DNA of 58,582 nucleotides from an uncultured Faecalibacterium sp. (GCA_904394215.1 CAJFNF010000016.1:1-58582), one strand, 5' to 3'. Shown: positions 47,509-56,867, numbered from the stretch's first letter. The notes: generated by a model from the letters alone, not told the origin. Made by a program: numbers and translations.

Positions 47509-49374
47509 TTGATTGACGATAAAATGCAGGAGCAGCAACAGGCCCAGCAGCCGGCTGCCCCGCCTCCCATGACAACAAAAGAAAAACTGCGTGCCTTCTG
47601 GGCGCGGATTCAGTGCAGCAGCCTGCTGCACCGGCATCACTTCCGCGCCCGGACCCGCCACCGGATGGAGGGATTCAGCGCCATCCTGCGCCATATCCCC
47701 CTGGCCCGCCAGGCCGGCGCATTTTTGTATTCCCTGGGCTTTGCCGGCGAATACACCATGATCCGCGCCGGCCGCACCACCCGGGCCGCCGCCCTCTGGC
47801 TGGCTGCCGCCTTCCTGGCGGCCTGGCATCAGGTGGCCGAAATCGCCTTCCCCGGGGCCCGTACCGTCCTGCGGGAGCTGTTCGGCCCCATCTATGTGTT
47901 CTGCCGGGGCATCCGCAACATCTGGGTCTACGGCAACACCGTCCGGCGGGAAAAAGGCTTCTGGGCCGGCATCGCCGCCGACATCGCCTATCTGGGCCGG
48001 GGCATCGCCCGCTATGCCCGGCTGCTGCCCCGGATGGTGGTCTACTTCCTGCCCCTGGGGGCCCTGGCCATCCTGCTGGCTGTGGTCCAGCTGATGGTGG
48101 GCAGCCCCTACACTTTGGCGGTGGACGTCAACGGGGTGACGGTGGGCCACGTGGCCAACGAGGATATCTTTGATTCCGCCCGGGAGGACGTGCTGCAGCG
48201 CGTCAACTATGCCGGCACCAGCAGCGACACCCAGCTGACCATCGAGCCCACTTACCGGCTGGCCATCTCCACCGACGTGCTGGACGAGAGCCAGATGGCC
48301 GACGCCATCCTGTCCGCCGTCAGCGACGAGATCACCGAGGGCACCGCCCTCTACCTGGACGGGGAACTGACCGCCGTCTGTGCCGAGGGGGACCAGCTCC
48401 AGATGTACCTGGACGGGATGCTGGACGCCTACAAGGATCCCAACGATCCCGACGCGGTGGTCAGCTTCAACCGCACCGTCACCCTGGAGGACGGCCTCTA
48501 CTTCACCGACAGCTTCATGGACTATGCCGACGTGGTGTCCCTGCTGTCGGGGGTGCGGCAGGCCCAGCAGGTCTACACCGTCCAGCAGGGGGACAGCATC
48601 AGCCTGATCGCCACCAAGAACAACCTCACCACCGCCGAGCTGTGCGAGCTCAACGGCATCACCCCCGACGCCTCCATCTTCCCCGGGGACGAGCTGATCG
48701 TCACCCGCGAGGAGGCCATGCTGGAGGTCCATATCACCAAGAACGTCACCTGGACCGAGGAAATCCCCTTCACCACCGAGAAGACCCAGTCCAGCGAGTA
48801 CGCCTACGGCACCACCCACACCGTCCAGCAGGGCGAGAACGGCGTGCGGACCATCACCGCCCAGAACGTCTACGACACCCAGGGCAACCTGCTGTCCCAG
48901 ACCATCACCAGCAGCGAGGTCACCAAGGAGCCGGTAACCCAGAAGATCGTGGTGGGTACCAAGCTGCCCAGCGGCAGCGTGGCCCAGGTGGGCAACGGCA
49001 CCTTCATCTGGCCGGTGCCCAAGTATACCTACTGCTCCCGCTGGTATTCCAGCAGCCACAAGGGCGTGGACATCTGCGCCCCCGCCGGCACCCCGATTTA
49101 CGCTTCTTCCAGCGGCGTGGTCAGCAAGGCCGGCTATGAGCGCTCGGGCGCCGGCACCGGCTACGGCTACTCCATCATCATCAACCACGGCAATGGCTAC
49201 AGCACCGTCTACGCCCACTGCCTGTCCCTGACCGTCAGCGCCGGCCAGTCGGTGAGCCAGGGCCAGCTGATCGGCTACGTGGGTTCCACCGGCCAGTCCA
49301 GCGGCAACCACTGCCACTTCGAGATCCGGTACAACGGCCGCTACCTGCCGCCCCAGAACTACTTCAAGAAATAA
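47509..49374 (+). CDS. Membrane-anchored LysM-G5-M23 peptidoglycan endopeptidase
   Basis: 621 residues from a TTG start at 47509, chosen because AAGGAG lies 10 bases upstream; the first ATG (47524) is too far from it. A long, basic cytoplasmic N-terminal region with weakly hydrophobic parts (about 91-108), a clear membrane helix (about 175-197), an extracellular alpha-beta part, LysM (about 355-399), G5 (about 405-484) and an M23 LytM-type zinc peptidase (about 500-615) with H517-x3-D521 and H601-x-H603. It should cut peptide cross-bridges in growth or sporulation. The 180-base leader has GC hairpins. deoD follows after 61 bases. Confidence 0.93.
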   Translation: MIDDKMQEQQQAQQPAAPPPMTTKEKLRAFWARIQCSSLLHRHHFRARTRHRMEGFSAILRHIPLARQAGAFLYSLGFAGEYTMIRAGRTTRAAALWLAAAFLAAWHQVAEIAFPGARTVLRELFGPIYVFCRGIRNIWVYGNTVRREKGFWAGIAADIAYLGRGIARYARLLPRMVVYFLPLGALAILLAVVQLMVGSPYTLAVDVNGVTVGHVANEDIFDSAREDVLQRVNYAGTSSDTQLTIEPTYRLAISTDVLDESQMADAILSAVSDEITEGTALYLDGELTAVCAEGDQLQMYLDGMLDAYKDPNDPDAVVSFNRTVTLEDGLYFTDSFMDYADVVSLLSGVRQAQQVYTVQQGDSISLIATKNNLTTAELCELNGITPDASIFPGDELIVTREEAMLEVHITKNVTWTEEIPFTTEKTQSSEYAYGTTHTVQQGENGVRTITAQNVYDTQGNLLSQTITSSEVTKEPVTQKIVVGTKLPSGSVAQVGNGTFIWPVPKYTYCSRWYSSSHKGVDICAPAGTPIYASSSGVVSKAGYERSGAGTGYGYSIIINHGNGYSTVYAHCLSLTVSAGQSVSQGQLIGYVGSTGQSSGNHCHFEIRYNGRYLPPQNYFKK

Positions 49375-49435
49375 CCGGGCGGTTGCTTTTGCACCAGCCC
49401 TCATCCACCCATCAACCAAAAGGAGGTCTTGTTGT

Positions 49436-50155
49436 ATGTCTACTCCCCACATTGCAGCTGAACCGGGCGATTTCGCCAAAACCGTCCTGATGCCCGGCGA
49501 CCCGCTGCGGGCCCAGTTCATCGCCGAAACCTTTCTGAAGGACGTCCGCCAGGTCACCGCCGTCCGCGGGATGCTGGGCTTCACCGGCACCTATGAGGGC
49601 CGGCCCATCAGCGTCATGGGCAGCGGTATGGGCATGCCTTCCATCGGCATCTACTCCTACGAGCTGTTCAAGTTCTACGGCGTGGACAACATCATCCGCA
49701 TCGGCTCCGCCGGCAGCTACACCGAGAAGGCCAAGCTGTTCGACGTGGTGCTGGCCACCGGCGCCGTCAGCGAGTCCAGCTACGCCAAGACCCAGAGCGG
49801 CTTTGAGGGCCACATCACCTTCCCCAGCCAGGAGCTGAACAACAAGCTGCGGGCTTCCGCCGCCGAGCAGGGCATCCCCCTGATCGAGGGCAACATCCAC
49901 TCGGCCGACGTATTCTACCGCCAGCCCTCGGATGAAAAGCCCACCTACTGGGAAAAGCTGCGGGACCAGCAGGGCTGCGTCTGCGTGGAGATGGAGAGCT
50001 TCGCCCTCTTCGCCAATGCCCAGGTCCTGGGCAAGCACGCCGCCTGCCTGCTGACCATCTCGGACAGCTTTGTCTCCCCCGAGGTCACCACCGCTGAACA
50101 GCGCCAGAAGAGCTTCACCGACATGATGAAGGTGGCCCTGGGCGCCCGCTACTGA
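49436..50155 (+). CDS. deoD: Purine-nucleoside phosphorylase DeoD
   Basis: 239 residues, typical of the hexameric bacterial form. Signatures: MPGDPLRAQFIAETFL (phosphate site), GMGMPSIGIYSYEL, and CVEMESFALFANA with the ribose-binding Met-Glu. It splits purine (deoxy)ribonucleosides to base and pentose 1-phosphate, whose further use needs DeoB (1.9-3.0 kb). AAAGGAGG precedes ATG 49436. cdd follows 11 bases after the stop. Confidence 0.96.
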   Translation: MSTPHIAAEPGDFAKTVLMPGDPLRAQFIAETFLKDVRQVTAVRGMLGFTGTYEGRPISVMGSGMGMPSIGIYSYELFKFYGVDNIIRIGSAGSYTEKAKLFDVVLATGAVSESSYAKTQSGFEGHITFPSQELNNKLRASAAEQGIPLIEGNIHSADVFYRQPSDEKPTYWEKLRDQQGCVCVEMESFALFANAQVLGKHAACLLTISDSFVSPEVTTAEQRQKSFTDMMKVALGARY

Positions 50156-50166
50156 GGAGGGGCCCC

Positions 50167-50592
50167 ATGGCAGGATTGACCCGGGAGGAAAAGCAGGAAC
50201 TGATCCGTCTGGCCCAGCAGGCCCGCACCCGGGCGGTGGCCCCCTACAGCCGGTTTACGGTGGGGGCAGCCCTCCGCAGCGTGGACGGGCAGGTTTTCAC
50301 CGGCTGCAATATCGAAAACGCCGCCTTCACCCCCACCAACTGCGCCGAGCGCACCGCCCTGTTCAAGGCGGTCAGCGAGGGGGTCACCAAATTCACCGAC
50401 ATTGCGGTGGTTGGCGCCCGCATCGGGGAGGTCAACGAACTGGTCACCGGCCCCTGCGGGGTGTGCCGCCAGGCCCTCTATGAGTTCTGCGGCCCCAGCC
50501 TCAATGTCATCATGGCAAAGACCCCCGACGACTTCATCGAGCGCACCCTGGGGGAGCTGCTGCCCTTCGGTTTCGGCCCCGCCAACATCTGA
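50167..50592 (+). CDS. cdd: Cytidine deaminase
   Basis: 141 residues. Zinc site Cys59-Ala-Glu61 (NCAERTALF) and PCGVC (Cys97, Cys100), with the substrate motif FTGCNIENAAFTPTNC. It deaminates (deoxy)cytidine to (deoxy)uridine, a substrate of the pyrimidine phosphorylase at 57 kb. GAGGAGG lies just after the deoD stop, so the two genes are co-translated. Confidence 0.96.
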   Translation: MAGLTREEKQELIRLAQQARTRAVAPYSRFTVGAALRSVDGQVFTGCNIENAAFTPTNCAERTALFKAVSEGVTKFTDIAVVGARIGEVNELVTGPCGVCRQALYEFCGPSLNVIMAKTPDDFIERTLGELLPFGFGPANI

Positions 50593-50690
50593 CACAAATT
50601 CCCTAAAATTCCTGTTGGAAAATGCCGGAATTGTGTTGATTTTCTCCATTTTCCCGGCAGATTTGTAAAGATTTTGTAATGGAAAACCGC

Positions 50691-50719
50691 TTGCACCCGG
50701 TTCCCTTTCCCGTTATACT
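50691..50719 (+). promoter_or_regulatory. Sigma-A promoter of the BMP lipoprotein gene
   Basis: TTGCAC (50691-50696), 17 bp, TATACT (50714-50719), about 95 bases before the start. The 222-base gap after cdd also holds a weak AT-rich hairpin (50594-50629) but no riboswitch I recognise. Confidence 0.8.
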
Positions 50720-50814
50720 GGAAAGGTAGAGAATTGCGGCGGCATTGCCCCGCTTTTCTCATTTCGTACCTGTCACAAATGGTTGCATACAAGTGTGAAA
50801 AGGAGAGTATTCTT

Positions 50815-52017
50815 ATGCATATGATTTCGCGTCGTAACTTCATGGCTGTGGTGGGCGCAGCCGCTGTTGCTTCTGTTCTGACCGCCTGCGGCGGTTCTTC
50901 CAGCACCGCATCCAGCACCGCATCCAGCACCGCATCCAGCACCGCTGCCTCTTCCGCCGCTTCCGGCGCAGCTTCCGAGGCCGCTGAGGGCTCCAACGTC
51001 TCTTATGTGGCTCTGTGCTGCGACACCGGCACCATCGACGACGAGAGCTTCAACCAGGCCTGCTGGACTGCCGTCCAGAACTACATGGGCGACAACTGCC
51101 AGTACTACATCCCCGAGGCCGACGCTTCCGATGAGGAGCGCGAGACCATGGTCCGCCGTGCCGTCAGCGACGGCGCCGACACCGTTGTCTGCGTGGGCTA
51201 CCTGTACGGCGCATCCCTGGCCTGGGCTGCTGAGCAGTACCCCGACATCCGCTTCATCGCCATCGATGTGACCCAGGCCGATATCGGCACCGACTCCATC
51301 CCCGCCAACTGCTACTGCATCACCTTCAAGGAGGAGCAGGCAGGCTACCTGGCAGGCTATGCCATCACCAAAGACGGCTTCACCAAGCTGGGCTTCCTGG
51401 GCGGCATCGCCGTCCCCGCCGTCATCCGCTACGGCTACGGCTACATCCAGGGCATCGACGCAGCTGCACAGGAGACCGGCAACCCCGTTGAAGTCAACTA
51501 CTTCTACGGCGGCCAGTTCTACGGCGACGCCAACATCACCTCCCGTATGGAGGGCTGGTACTCCAACGGCACCGAGATCGTCTTCGCCTGCGGCGGCGGC
51601 ATCTACACCTCCGCTCTGGAGGCTGCTGTCAAGAACAACGGCTATGTGGTGGGCGTCGACGTCGACCAGAACTACATCGGCGCTGAGGGCGTGGCCGACG
51701 GCAGCTACAGCTACAACCCCTTCGTCACCTCTGCCATGAAGCAGCTGACCGTGGCCGTTGAGGCCGCCCTGACCGACATCGACGAGGGCAACTGGTCCAC
51801 CATCGCTGCCACCAACGGCAACTTCGGCCTGCAGGAGGGCGACTACATCGGCCTGCCCACCGCCGAGGACAGCTGGAACTTCCGCACCTTCACCGTGGAG
51901 GAGTACGAGGCTGTCAAGGACAAGATCGCTTCCGGCGAGATCGTGGTGGACAACTCCAGCGAGGACAGCGTCAAGCCTGTCACCAGCGACCTGGTCACCG
52001 TCAACTACATCCAGTAA
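50815..52017 (+). CDS. BMP/PnrA-family nucleoside-binding lipoprotein
   Basis: 400 residues. Lipoprotein signal with twin basic start (MHMISRRNFM), hydrophobic core and lipobox VLTAC (Cys25), a low-complexity Ser/Thr/Ala linker (27-60) built from 12-bp DNA repeats, then the BMP domain (SYVALCCDTGTIDDESFNQACW, FKEEQAGYLAGYA, GFLGGIAVPAVIRYGYGYIQGIDAAA, VFACGGGIYTSALEAA, VGVDVDQNYI). PnrA-like proteins deliver purine or other nucleosides to ABC importers, matching the three genes that follow. GGAGAG precedes ATG 50815. Confidence 0.94.
   Translation: MHMISRRNFMAVVGAAAVASVLTACGGSSSTASSTASSTASSTAASSAASGAASEAAEGSNVSYVALCCDTGTIDDESFNQACWTAVQNYMGDNCQYYIPEADASDEERETMVRRAVSDGADTVVCVGYLYGASLAWAAEQYPDIRFIAIDVTQADIGTDSIPANCYCITFKEEQAGYLAGYAITKDGFTKLGFLGGIAVPAVIRYGYGYIQGIDAAAQETGNPVEVNYFYGGQFYGDANITSRMEGWYSNGTEIVFACGGGIYTSALEAAVKNNGYVVGVDVDQNYIGAEGVADGSYSYNPFVTSAMKQLTVAVEAALTDIDEGNWSTIAATNGNFGLQEGDYIGLPTAEDSWNFRTFTVEEYEAVKDKIASGEIVVDNSSEDSVKPVTSDLVTVNYIQ
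50901..50945 (+). repeat. 12-bp tandem repeat in the lipoprotein linker
   Basis: The unit CAGCACCGCATC is repeated 3.75 times in frame, encoding Ser-Thr-Ala-Ser. Copy number could vary between strains. Confidence 0.9.
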
Positions 52018-52031
52018 TCTCCGTACATACC

Positions 52032-52067
52032 AAGGGCAGGGCACCTTCCAGGGTGCCCGCCCTTTTT
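52032..52067 (+). terminator. Intrinsic terminator after the BMP gene
   Basis: AAGGGC-GGGCACC paired with GGGTGCCC-GCCCTT (one bulge), then five T residues. It allows the binding protein to be made in excess over the transporter. Confidence 0.88.
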
Positions 52068-52208
52068 GTTTTGCCCTGGTTTTGGGCATTGTGCCAGAAA
52101 AGCAGGGCGCAGGTTTGGCTGGTTCGACGGTTTCAGAATCTGGTGTTTTTGACGGGGATAAAATCTCTTTCTTTTTTGCAAAATGCCAGATTTTGGGACA
52201 TCTTTTCC

Positions 52209-52238
52209 TTGCAAATCAGCATGAGAATACGTTATAAT
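52209..52238 (+). promoter_or_regulatory. Sigma-A promoter of the nucleoside ABC importer genes
   Basis: TTGCAA (52209-52214), 18 bp, TATAAT (52233-52238). Confidence 0.75.
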
Positions 52239-52289
52239 GGGTAAAGTGATAACAATGCGTCACCACCATGTGAAAGGAGAGTGAGCAGA

Positions 52290-53825
52290 TTGGCCGAGGA
52301 TTATGTGATCGAGATGCTCCATATTACCAAGGAATTCCCTGGAATCAAGGCGAACGATGATATTACCCTCCAACTGCGCAGAGGTGAAGTTCACGCCCTG
52401 CTGGGCGAGAACGGTGCCGGCAAAAGCACCCTGATGAGCGTGCTGTTCGGCCTGTACCAGCCCGAACAGGGCAAGATCCTGAAGGACGGCAAGGAGGTCC
52501 AGATCCGCAACCCCAACGACGCCAATGCCCTGGGCATCGGCATGGTCCACCAGCACTTCAAGCTGGTGGAATGCTTCACCGTTCTGGACAACATCATTCT
52601 GGGGGTGGAGCCCAACAAGATGGGCTTCCTCCAGAAAGCCGAGGCCCGGAAAAAGGTGATGGCCCTCAGTGAAAAGTACGGCCTGCGGGTGGACCCCGAT
52701 GCCCTGGTCAGCGATATCTCGGTGGGCATGCAGCAGCGTGTCGAGATCCTCAAGATGCTGTACCGGGACAACGAGATCCTGATCTTTGACGAGCCCACCG
52801 CCGTCCTGACTCCCCAGGAGATCGACGAGCTGATGGAGATCATGCGGGGGTTCAAAAAAGAGGGCAAGAGCATCCTGTTCATCACCCACAAGCTCAACGA
52901 GATCATGGCGGTGGCAGACCGCTGCACCGTCCTGCGGAAGGGCAAGTATGTGGGCGTCACCAACATTGCCGACACCACCCCCGAGGAACTGTCCCGGATG
53001 ATGGTGGGCCGTGACGTCCAGCTCCAGGTGGAGAAGGCCCCCGCCCACCCCGGCGAGGTGATCCTGGATGTCCAGCACGTGGACGTGCCCGGCTCCACCC
53101 ACAAGAAGAATGCGGTGCAGGATGTGTCCTTCCAGGTGCGGGCCGGCGAAATCGTCTGCCTGGCCGGCATCGAGGGCAACGGCCAGACCGAGTTTATCTA
53201 CGGCCTCACCGGCCTGGAAAAGGTCACCAAGGGCACCATCAACTTCTGCGGCAAGGACATCACCCACGCCTCCATCCGGGAGCGGTCCAAGACCGGCATG
53301 AGCCACATCCCCGAGGACCGGCACAAGCACGGCCTGGTGCTGGACTACACCCTGGAAAAGAACATGGTGCTGCAGCGCTACTGGCAGCCCGAGTTCCAGA
53401 GCCACGGCTTCATCCGGGCGGACAAGGTCCGGGAGTACTCTGACCGGCTGATCGAGCAGTACGACGTCCGCAGCGGCCAGGGCAGCCTGACCATCGCCCG
53501 CAGCATGTCGGGCGGCAACCAGCAGAAGGCCATCATCGCCCGCGAGATCGACCGCGACCCCAAGCTGCTGGTGGCAGTCCAGCCCACCCGCGGCCTGGAC
53601 GTGGGCGCCATCGAGTATATCCACCGCCAGATCGTGGCCCAGCGGGACGCCGGCAAGGCGGTTCTGCTGGTGAGCCTGGAGCTGGATGAGGTCATGAACC
53701 TGTCCGACCGGATCCTCGTGATGTACGAGGGCGAAGTGGTGGGCGAGTTCGACCCCAAGAAGACCACCGTCCAGGAGCTGGGCCTGTATATGGCCGGCGC
53801 CCGCAAGCAGGGGAAAGGAGAGTAA
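52290..53825 (+). CDS. Nucleoside ABC importer, double ATPase (NupO/YufO-like)
   Basis: 511 residues from TTG 52290, which is 10 bases after AAAGGAG (the GTG at 52281 is too close). Two ATPase halves: the first with Walker A GENGAGKS (39-46), signature SVGMQQR and Walker B ILIFDEPTAVLTP; the second with a degenerate Walker A (GIEGNGQTE, no Lys) and signature MSGGNQQK, as is usual for this sugar/nucleoside class. It energises the permeases that follow. The next gene starts 7 bases after the stop. Confidence 0.94.
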   Translation: MAEDYVIEMLHITKEFPGIKANDDITLQLRRGEVHALLGENGAGKSTLMSVLFGLYQPEQGKILKDGKEVQIRNPNDANALGIGMVHQHFKLVECFTVLDNIILGVEPNKMGFLQKAEARKKVMALSEKYGLRVDPDALVSDISVGMQQRVEILKMLYRDNEILIFDEPTAVLTPQEIDELMEIMRGFKKEGKSILFITHKLNEIMAVADRCTVLRKGKYVGVTNIADTTPEELSRMMVGRDVQLQVEKAPAHPGEVILDVQHVDVPGSTHKKNAVQDVSFQVRAGEIVCLAGIEGNGQTEFIYGLTGLEKVTKGTINFCGKDITHASIRERSKTGMSHIPEDRHKHGLVLDYTLEKNMVLQRYWQPEFQSHGFIRADKVREYSDRLIEQYDVRSGQGSLTIARSMSGGNQQKAIIAREIDRDPKLLVAVQPTRGLDVGAIEYIHRQIVAQRDAGKAVLLVSLELDEVMNLSDRILVMYEGEVVGEFDPKKTTVQELGLYMAGARKQGKGE

Positions 53826-53832
53826 GCGCTTT

Positions 53833-54969
53833 ATGGATACCAAGAAGAAGAAACTTTCCCGCGGCGCCAACGGCCGGGCGGCCTTCATCAGCGTGCTGGC
53901 AGCTCTGCTGTGCATTGTGATCGGCCTGATCTGCGGCTACCTGGCGCTGATGGTCATCAACGCCCAGCACGCCTGGAGCGACGGCTTTGTCCGGATTCTG
54001 CAGGGCGGCTTCTATGACGCCCCCTACGGCGTGGGCCGCACCCTGGCCAACGCCGCACCCCTGATCATGACCGGTCTTTCGGTGGCCTTCGCCTTCAAAA
54101 CCGGCCTGTTCAACATCGGCGCCGCCGGCCAGTACACCCTGGGCGCCTACGGCGCTTTGTACTGCGCCATCATCCTTCACCTGCCCTGGTACCTGAGCCT
54201 GATTGTGGCCACCATCCTGGGCGGCCTGTGGGGCGCCATCCCCGGCCTGTTCAAGGCCTACCTGAACATCAACGAGGTCATCACCTCCATCATGTTCAAC
54301 TGGATCGGCCTGTATCTGGTGAATGAGATCATCTACGGCAACGGCTCGGGCGCCATGTACGATTCCCGCAACACCCGCACCTGGAGCCTGCGCCGGATGG
54401 ACGACGCCGCCAAGATCCAGATCCCCGACTTTGGCCTGAACGACCTGTTCCAGACCAACAGCACCACCATCGCCATCTTCCTGGCCATTGTGGTGGCCAT
54501 TGTGGTCTGGATCATCCTGGAAAAGACCACCTTCGGCTATGAGCTGAAGGCCGTCGGCCTCAACAAGAACGCTGCCCGCTACGCCGGCATCAACGAGAAA
54601 AAGAACCTGGTGCTGTCCATGGTGATTGCAGGCGCCCTAGCCGGTTTCGGCGCAGGCCTGTACTACCTGGCCGGCGTCTCCGAGTGGAACCCCCTGAACT
54701 CCACCACCCTGCCTGCCATGGGCTTCAACGGCATTTCGGTGGCCCTGCTGGCCAGCTCCAACCCCATCGGCACCATCTTCTCGGCCCTGTTCATCTCCCA
54801 CATCACGGTGGGCGGCTCGTTCCTGTCCACCCGGTACTATCCCACTGAGGTGGCCGACCTGATCAGCGGCATTATCATCTACCTGTGCGCCTTCTCGATG
54901 CTGTTCCGCGGCAAGATCGCCAAGCTCCTGTCCGGCAAGCATTCCAAGGCCGCCAAAAAGGAGGACTAA
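53833..54969 (+). CDS. Nucleoside ABC importer permease 1 (NupP/YufP-like)
   Basis: 378 residues, about nine or ten membrane segments. Family motifs: ANAAPLIMTGLSVAFAFKTGLFNIGAAGQ, GLWGAIPGLFKAYLNINEVITSIMFNW, YELKAVGLNKNAARYAGIN, and GFNGISVALLASSNPIG. Permease 1 of the BMP-type importer. It shares the transcript with the ATPase and permease 2, which starts 3 bases later. Confidence 0.93.
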   Translation: MDTKKKKLSRGANGRAAFISVLAALLCIVIGLICGYLALMVINAQHAWSDGFVRILQGGFYDAPYGVGRTLANAAPLIMTGLSVAFAFKTGLFNIGAAGQYTLGAYGALYCAIILHLPWYLSLIVATILGGLWGAIPGLFKAYLNINEVITSIMFNWIGLYLVNEIIYGNGSGAMYDSRNTRTWSLRRMDDAAKIQIPDFGLNDLFQTNSTTIAIFLAIVVAIVVWIILEKTTFGYELKAVGLNKNAARYAGINEKKNLVLSMVIAGALAGFGAGLYYLAGVSEWNPLNSTTLPAMGFNGISVALLASSNPIGTIFSALFISHITVGGSFLSTRYYPTEVADLISGIIIYLCAFSMLFRGKIAKLLSGKHSKAAKKED

Positions 54970-54972
54970 GCC

Positions 54973-55890
54973 ATGCTGTTACTGATCAAATATACCCTGC
55001 TGTACGGCATCGTCCTGATGCTGGTGGCCCTGGGCGGCATGTTCAGCGAGCACTCCGGCATCATCAACATTGCCCTGGAGGGCATCATGGTCATCGGCGG
55101 CGTCGCCGGCGTCCTGGCCCTGACCATGCTTCCCGCCTCCATGCCTGCCTGGATGATTGTGGTGCTTTCGATCCTGATCTCGGCCCTGGCCGGCATGGTG
55201 TATTCCCTGCTGCTGGCCTTTGCCTCCATCAACCTGAAGGCCGACCAGACCATCGGCGGCACCGCCCTGAACCTGCTGGCCACCGCTCTGGCCGTGGTGT
55301 TGTCCAAATATTTCAGCGAGAGCGGCAGCGCCAAGCTGAACTACACCAACCGCCCCTTCCTGTTCTCCATCGGCGGGCTGGAGCTCAGCGTCTTTGTGCC
55401 CCTGGGCCTGGTGCTGCTGATCATCAGCTTTGTGGTGATGTACAAGACCCGCTTCGGCCTGCGCCTGCGGGCCTGCGGCGAGCATCCCCAGGCTGCCGAC
55501 TCGGTGGGCATCAACGTCTACAAGATGCGCTACGCCGGCGTCCTGATTTCGGGCGCCCTGGGCGCCATCGGCGGCATGGCCTATATCGTGCCCCCCGTCC
55601 AGACCTGGAACTTTGAGGTGGGCGTGGCCGGCGCCGGCTTCCTGGCCCTGGCTGTTATGATCTTCGGCCAGTGGAAGCCCTTCCACATCTTTGGCGCCGC
55701 CATGTTCTTCGCCATCTTCAAGAGCCTGGCCAACATTGCCGACTCCACCTTCCTGGCCAACCTGGGATGGTCCAGCAACATCTACAATATGATGCCCTTC
55801 ATCGCATCCATGATCATCCTGGCTTTCACCTCCAAGAACAGCATGGCCCCCAAGGCCGAGGGTATCCCCTACGACAAGGGTTCCCGCTAA
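54973..55890 (+). CDS. Nucleoside ABC importer permease 2 (NupQ/YufQ-like)
   Basis: 305 residues, hydrophobic with about eight membrane segments. Motifs: GGMFSEHSGIINIALEGIMVIGG, ADQTIGGTALNLLATALAV, GLRLRACGEHPQAADSVGINVYKMRY, and GAGFLALAVMIFGQWKPF. It completes the importer with the first permease. GGAGG lies in the end of the previous gene. Confidence 0.93.
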   Translation: MLLLIKYTLLYGIVLMLVALGGMFSEHSGIINIALEGIMVIGGVAGVLALTMLPASMPAWMIVVLSILISALAGMVYSLLLAFASINLKADQTIGGTALNLLATALAVVLSKYFSESGSAKLNYTNRPFLFSIGGLELSVFVPLGLVLLIISFVVMYKTRFGLRLRACGEHPQAADSVGINVYKMRYAGVLISGALGAIGGMAYIVPPVQTWNFEVGVAGAGFLALAVMIFGQWKPFHIFGAAMFFAIFKSLANIADSTFLANLGWSSNIYNMMPFIASMIILAFTSKNSMAPKAEGIPYDKGSR

Positions 55891-55906
55891 ACACATTCGG
55901 CATCAG

Positions 55907-55939
55907 CGGCGGCAGGCAGCACGGCTTGCCGCCGTTTTT
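55907..55939 (+). terminator. Intrinsic terminator after the importer genes
   Basis: CGGCGGCAGGC (55907-55917) pairs with GCTTGCCGCCG (55924-55934, one mismatch/wobble), then five T residues. Confidence 0.85.
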
Positions 55940-55973
55940 GTTCCCTGCCTTTGAATGAAAGGAGGCGCTTCCC

Positions 55974-56867
55974 ATGCAGAAGATTCTGGTGATCGGCTGC
56001 CCCGGCGCCGGCAAGAGCACCTTTGCCCGCCGCCTGCGGGATATCACCGGCCTGCCCCTGTACTACCTGGACAGGCTCTGGCACAAAGCCGACCGCACCC
56101 ACATCACCGACTACAGCCGCACCCTCCCCCAGCGGCTGGAAGCCTGCGACACCGTCTTTTTCCTGGACTTCCCCCTGGAAGTCTGTCTGGCGGGGGTGGA
56201 AAACCGCCGGGGCGCGCAGCGCCCGGACATGCCCTGGGTGGAGGAGGAGCTGGACGCAGAGTTCCTGCAATACATCCTCGACTTCGGCCAGGCGCAGCTC
56301 CCCGCCATCCGCGCCATGCTGGAGCCATACCGGGGGCGCCGGCAGGTCTTTGCCTTCCACAGCCGGGCCGAGGCGGACGCCTGGCTGAACGCCCTGGCGG
56401 TGACCCTCCGCCCCTACCGCCCTGGGGACTGCCCCGCGCTGGCGGCCCTCTTTTACGAGACGGTCCACACCGTCAATACGGCCCACTATACCCCCGCCCA
56501 GCTGGACGCCTGGGCCCCCGCCTGCGGCCCCGACCTCGCTGCCTGGGACAAGAGCTTCCGGGCGCATCGGACCCTGGTGGCCGAGCTGGACGGGCGGCTG
56601 GCGGGCTTCGGGGATCTGGACCCCGCCGCCGGCTACCTGGACCGGCTCTACGTCCACAAGGACCTGCAGGGCCAGGGCGTCGCCACCGCCCTCTGCAACG
56701 CGCTGGAAGAGGCTGCCGCCGGGCCGGTGGTCACCCATGCCTCGGTCACGGCCCGCCCCTTCTTCGCCAGGCGCGGCTACCGGGTCCTGCGGGCCCAGCA
56801 GGTGGAGCGCAGAGGGGTGACCCTGGCCAACTACGTGATGGAAAAAGCGCAGACGGGCGATCTGTGA
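55974..56867 (+). CDS. Fusion of a shortened FlaR/adenylate-kinase-like P-loop domain with a GNAT acetyltransferase
   Basis: 297 residues. Residues 1-140 resemble the topology-modulation (FlaR)/adenylate-kinase-like family: Walker A GCPGAGKS (8-15), LPLYYLDRLWHKAD (27-40), YSRTLPQRLEACDTVFFLDFPLEVCL (47-72), RPDMPWVEEELDAEFLQYI and the VFAFHSRAEADAWL end. The conserved segment normally between the Walker A region and YSRTL (ending W-I-I-D-G-N-Y) is missing, about 20 residues around position 40-46. Residues 144-292 are a GNAT domain (LRPYRPGDCPALAALFYETVHTVN..., LYVHKDLQGQGVATAL with the acetyl-CoA loop QGQGVA). Substrates are unknown. AAAGGAGG precedes ATG 55974. It sits between importer and phosphorylase genes. 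Confidence 0.8.
   Translation: MQKILVIGCPGAGKSTFARRLRDITGLPLYYLDRLWHKADRTHITDYSRTLPQRLEACDTVFFLDFPLEVCLAGVENRRGAQRPDMPWVEEELDAEFLQYILDFGQAQLPAIRAMLEPYRGRRQVFAFHSRAEADAWLNALAVTLRPYRPGDCPALAALFYETVHTVNTAHYTPAQLDAWAPACGPDLAAWDKSFRAHRTLVAELDGRLAGFGDLDPAAGYLDRLYVHKDLQGQGVATALCNALEEAAAGPVVTHASVTARPFFARRGYRVLRAQQVERRGVTLANYVMEKAQTGDL

Noticed and set aside
50593-50814. Purine riboswitch before the nucleoside-binding protein gene
   Set aside because: The conserved three-way junction sequences are absent; only a promoter and a weak AT hairpin are seen.
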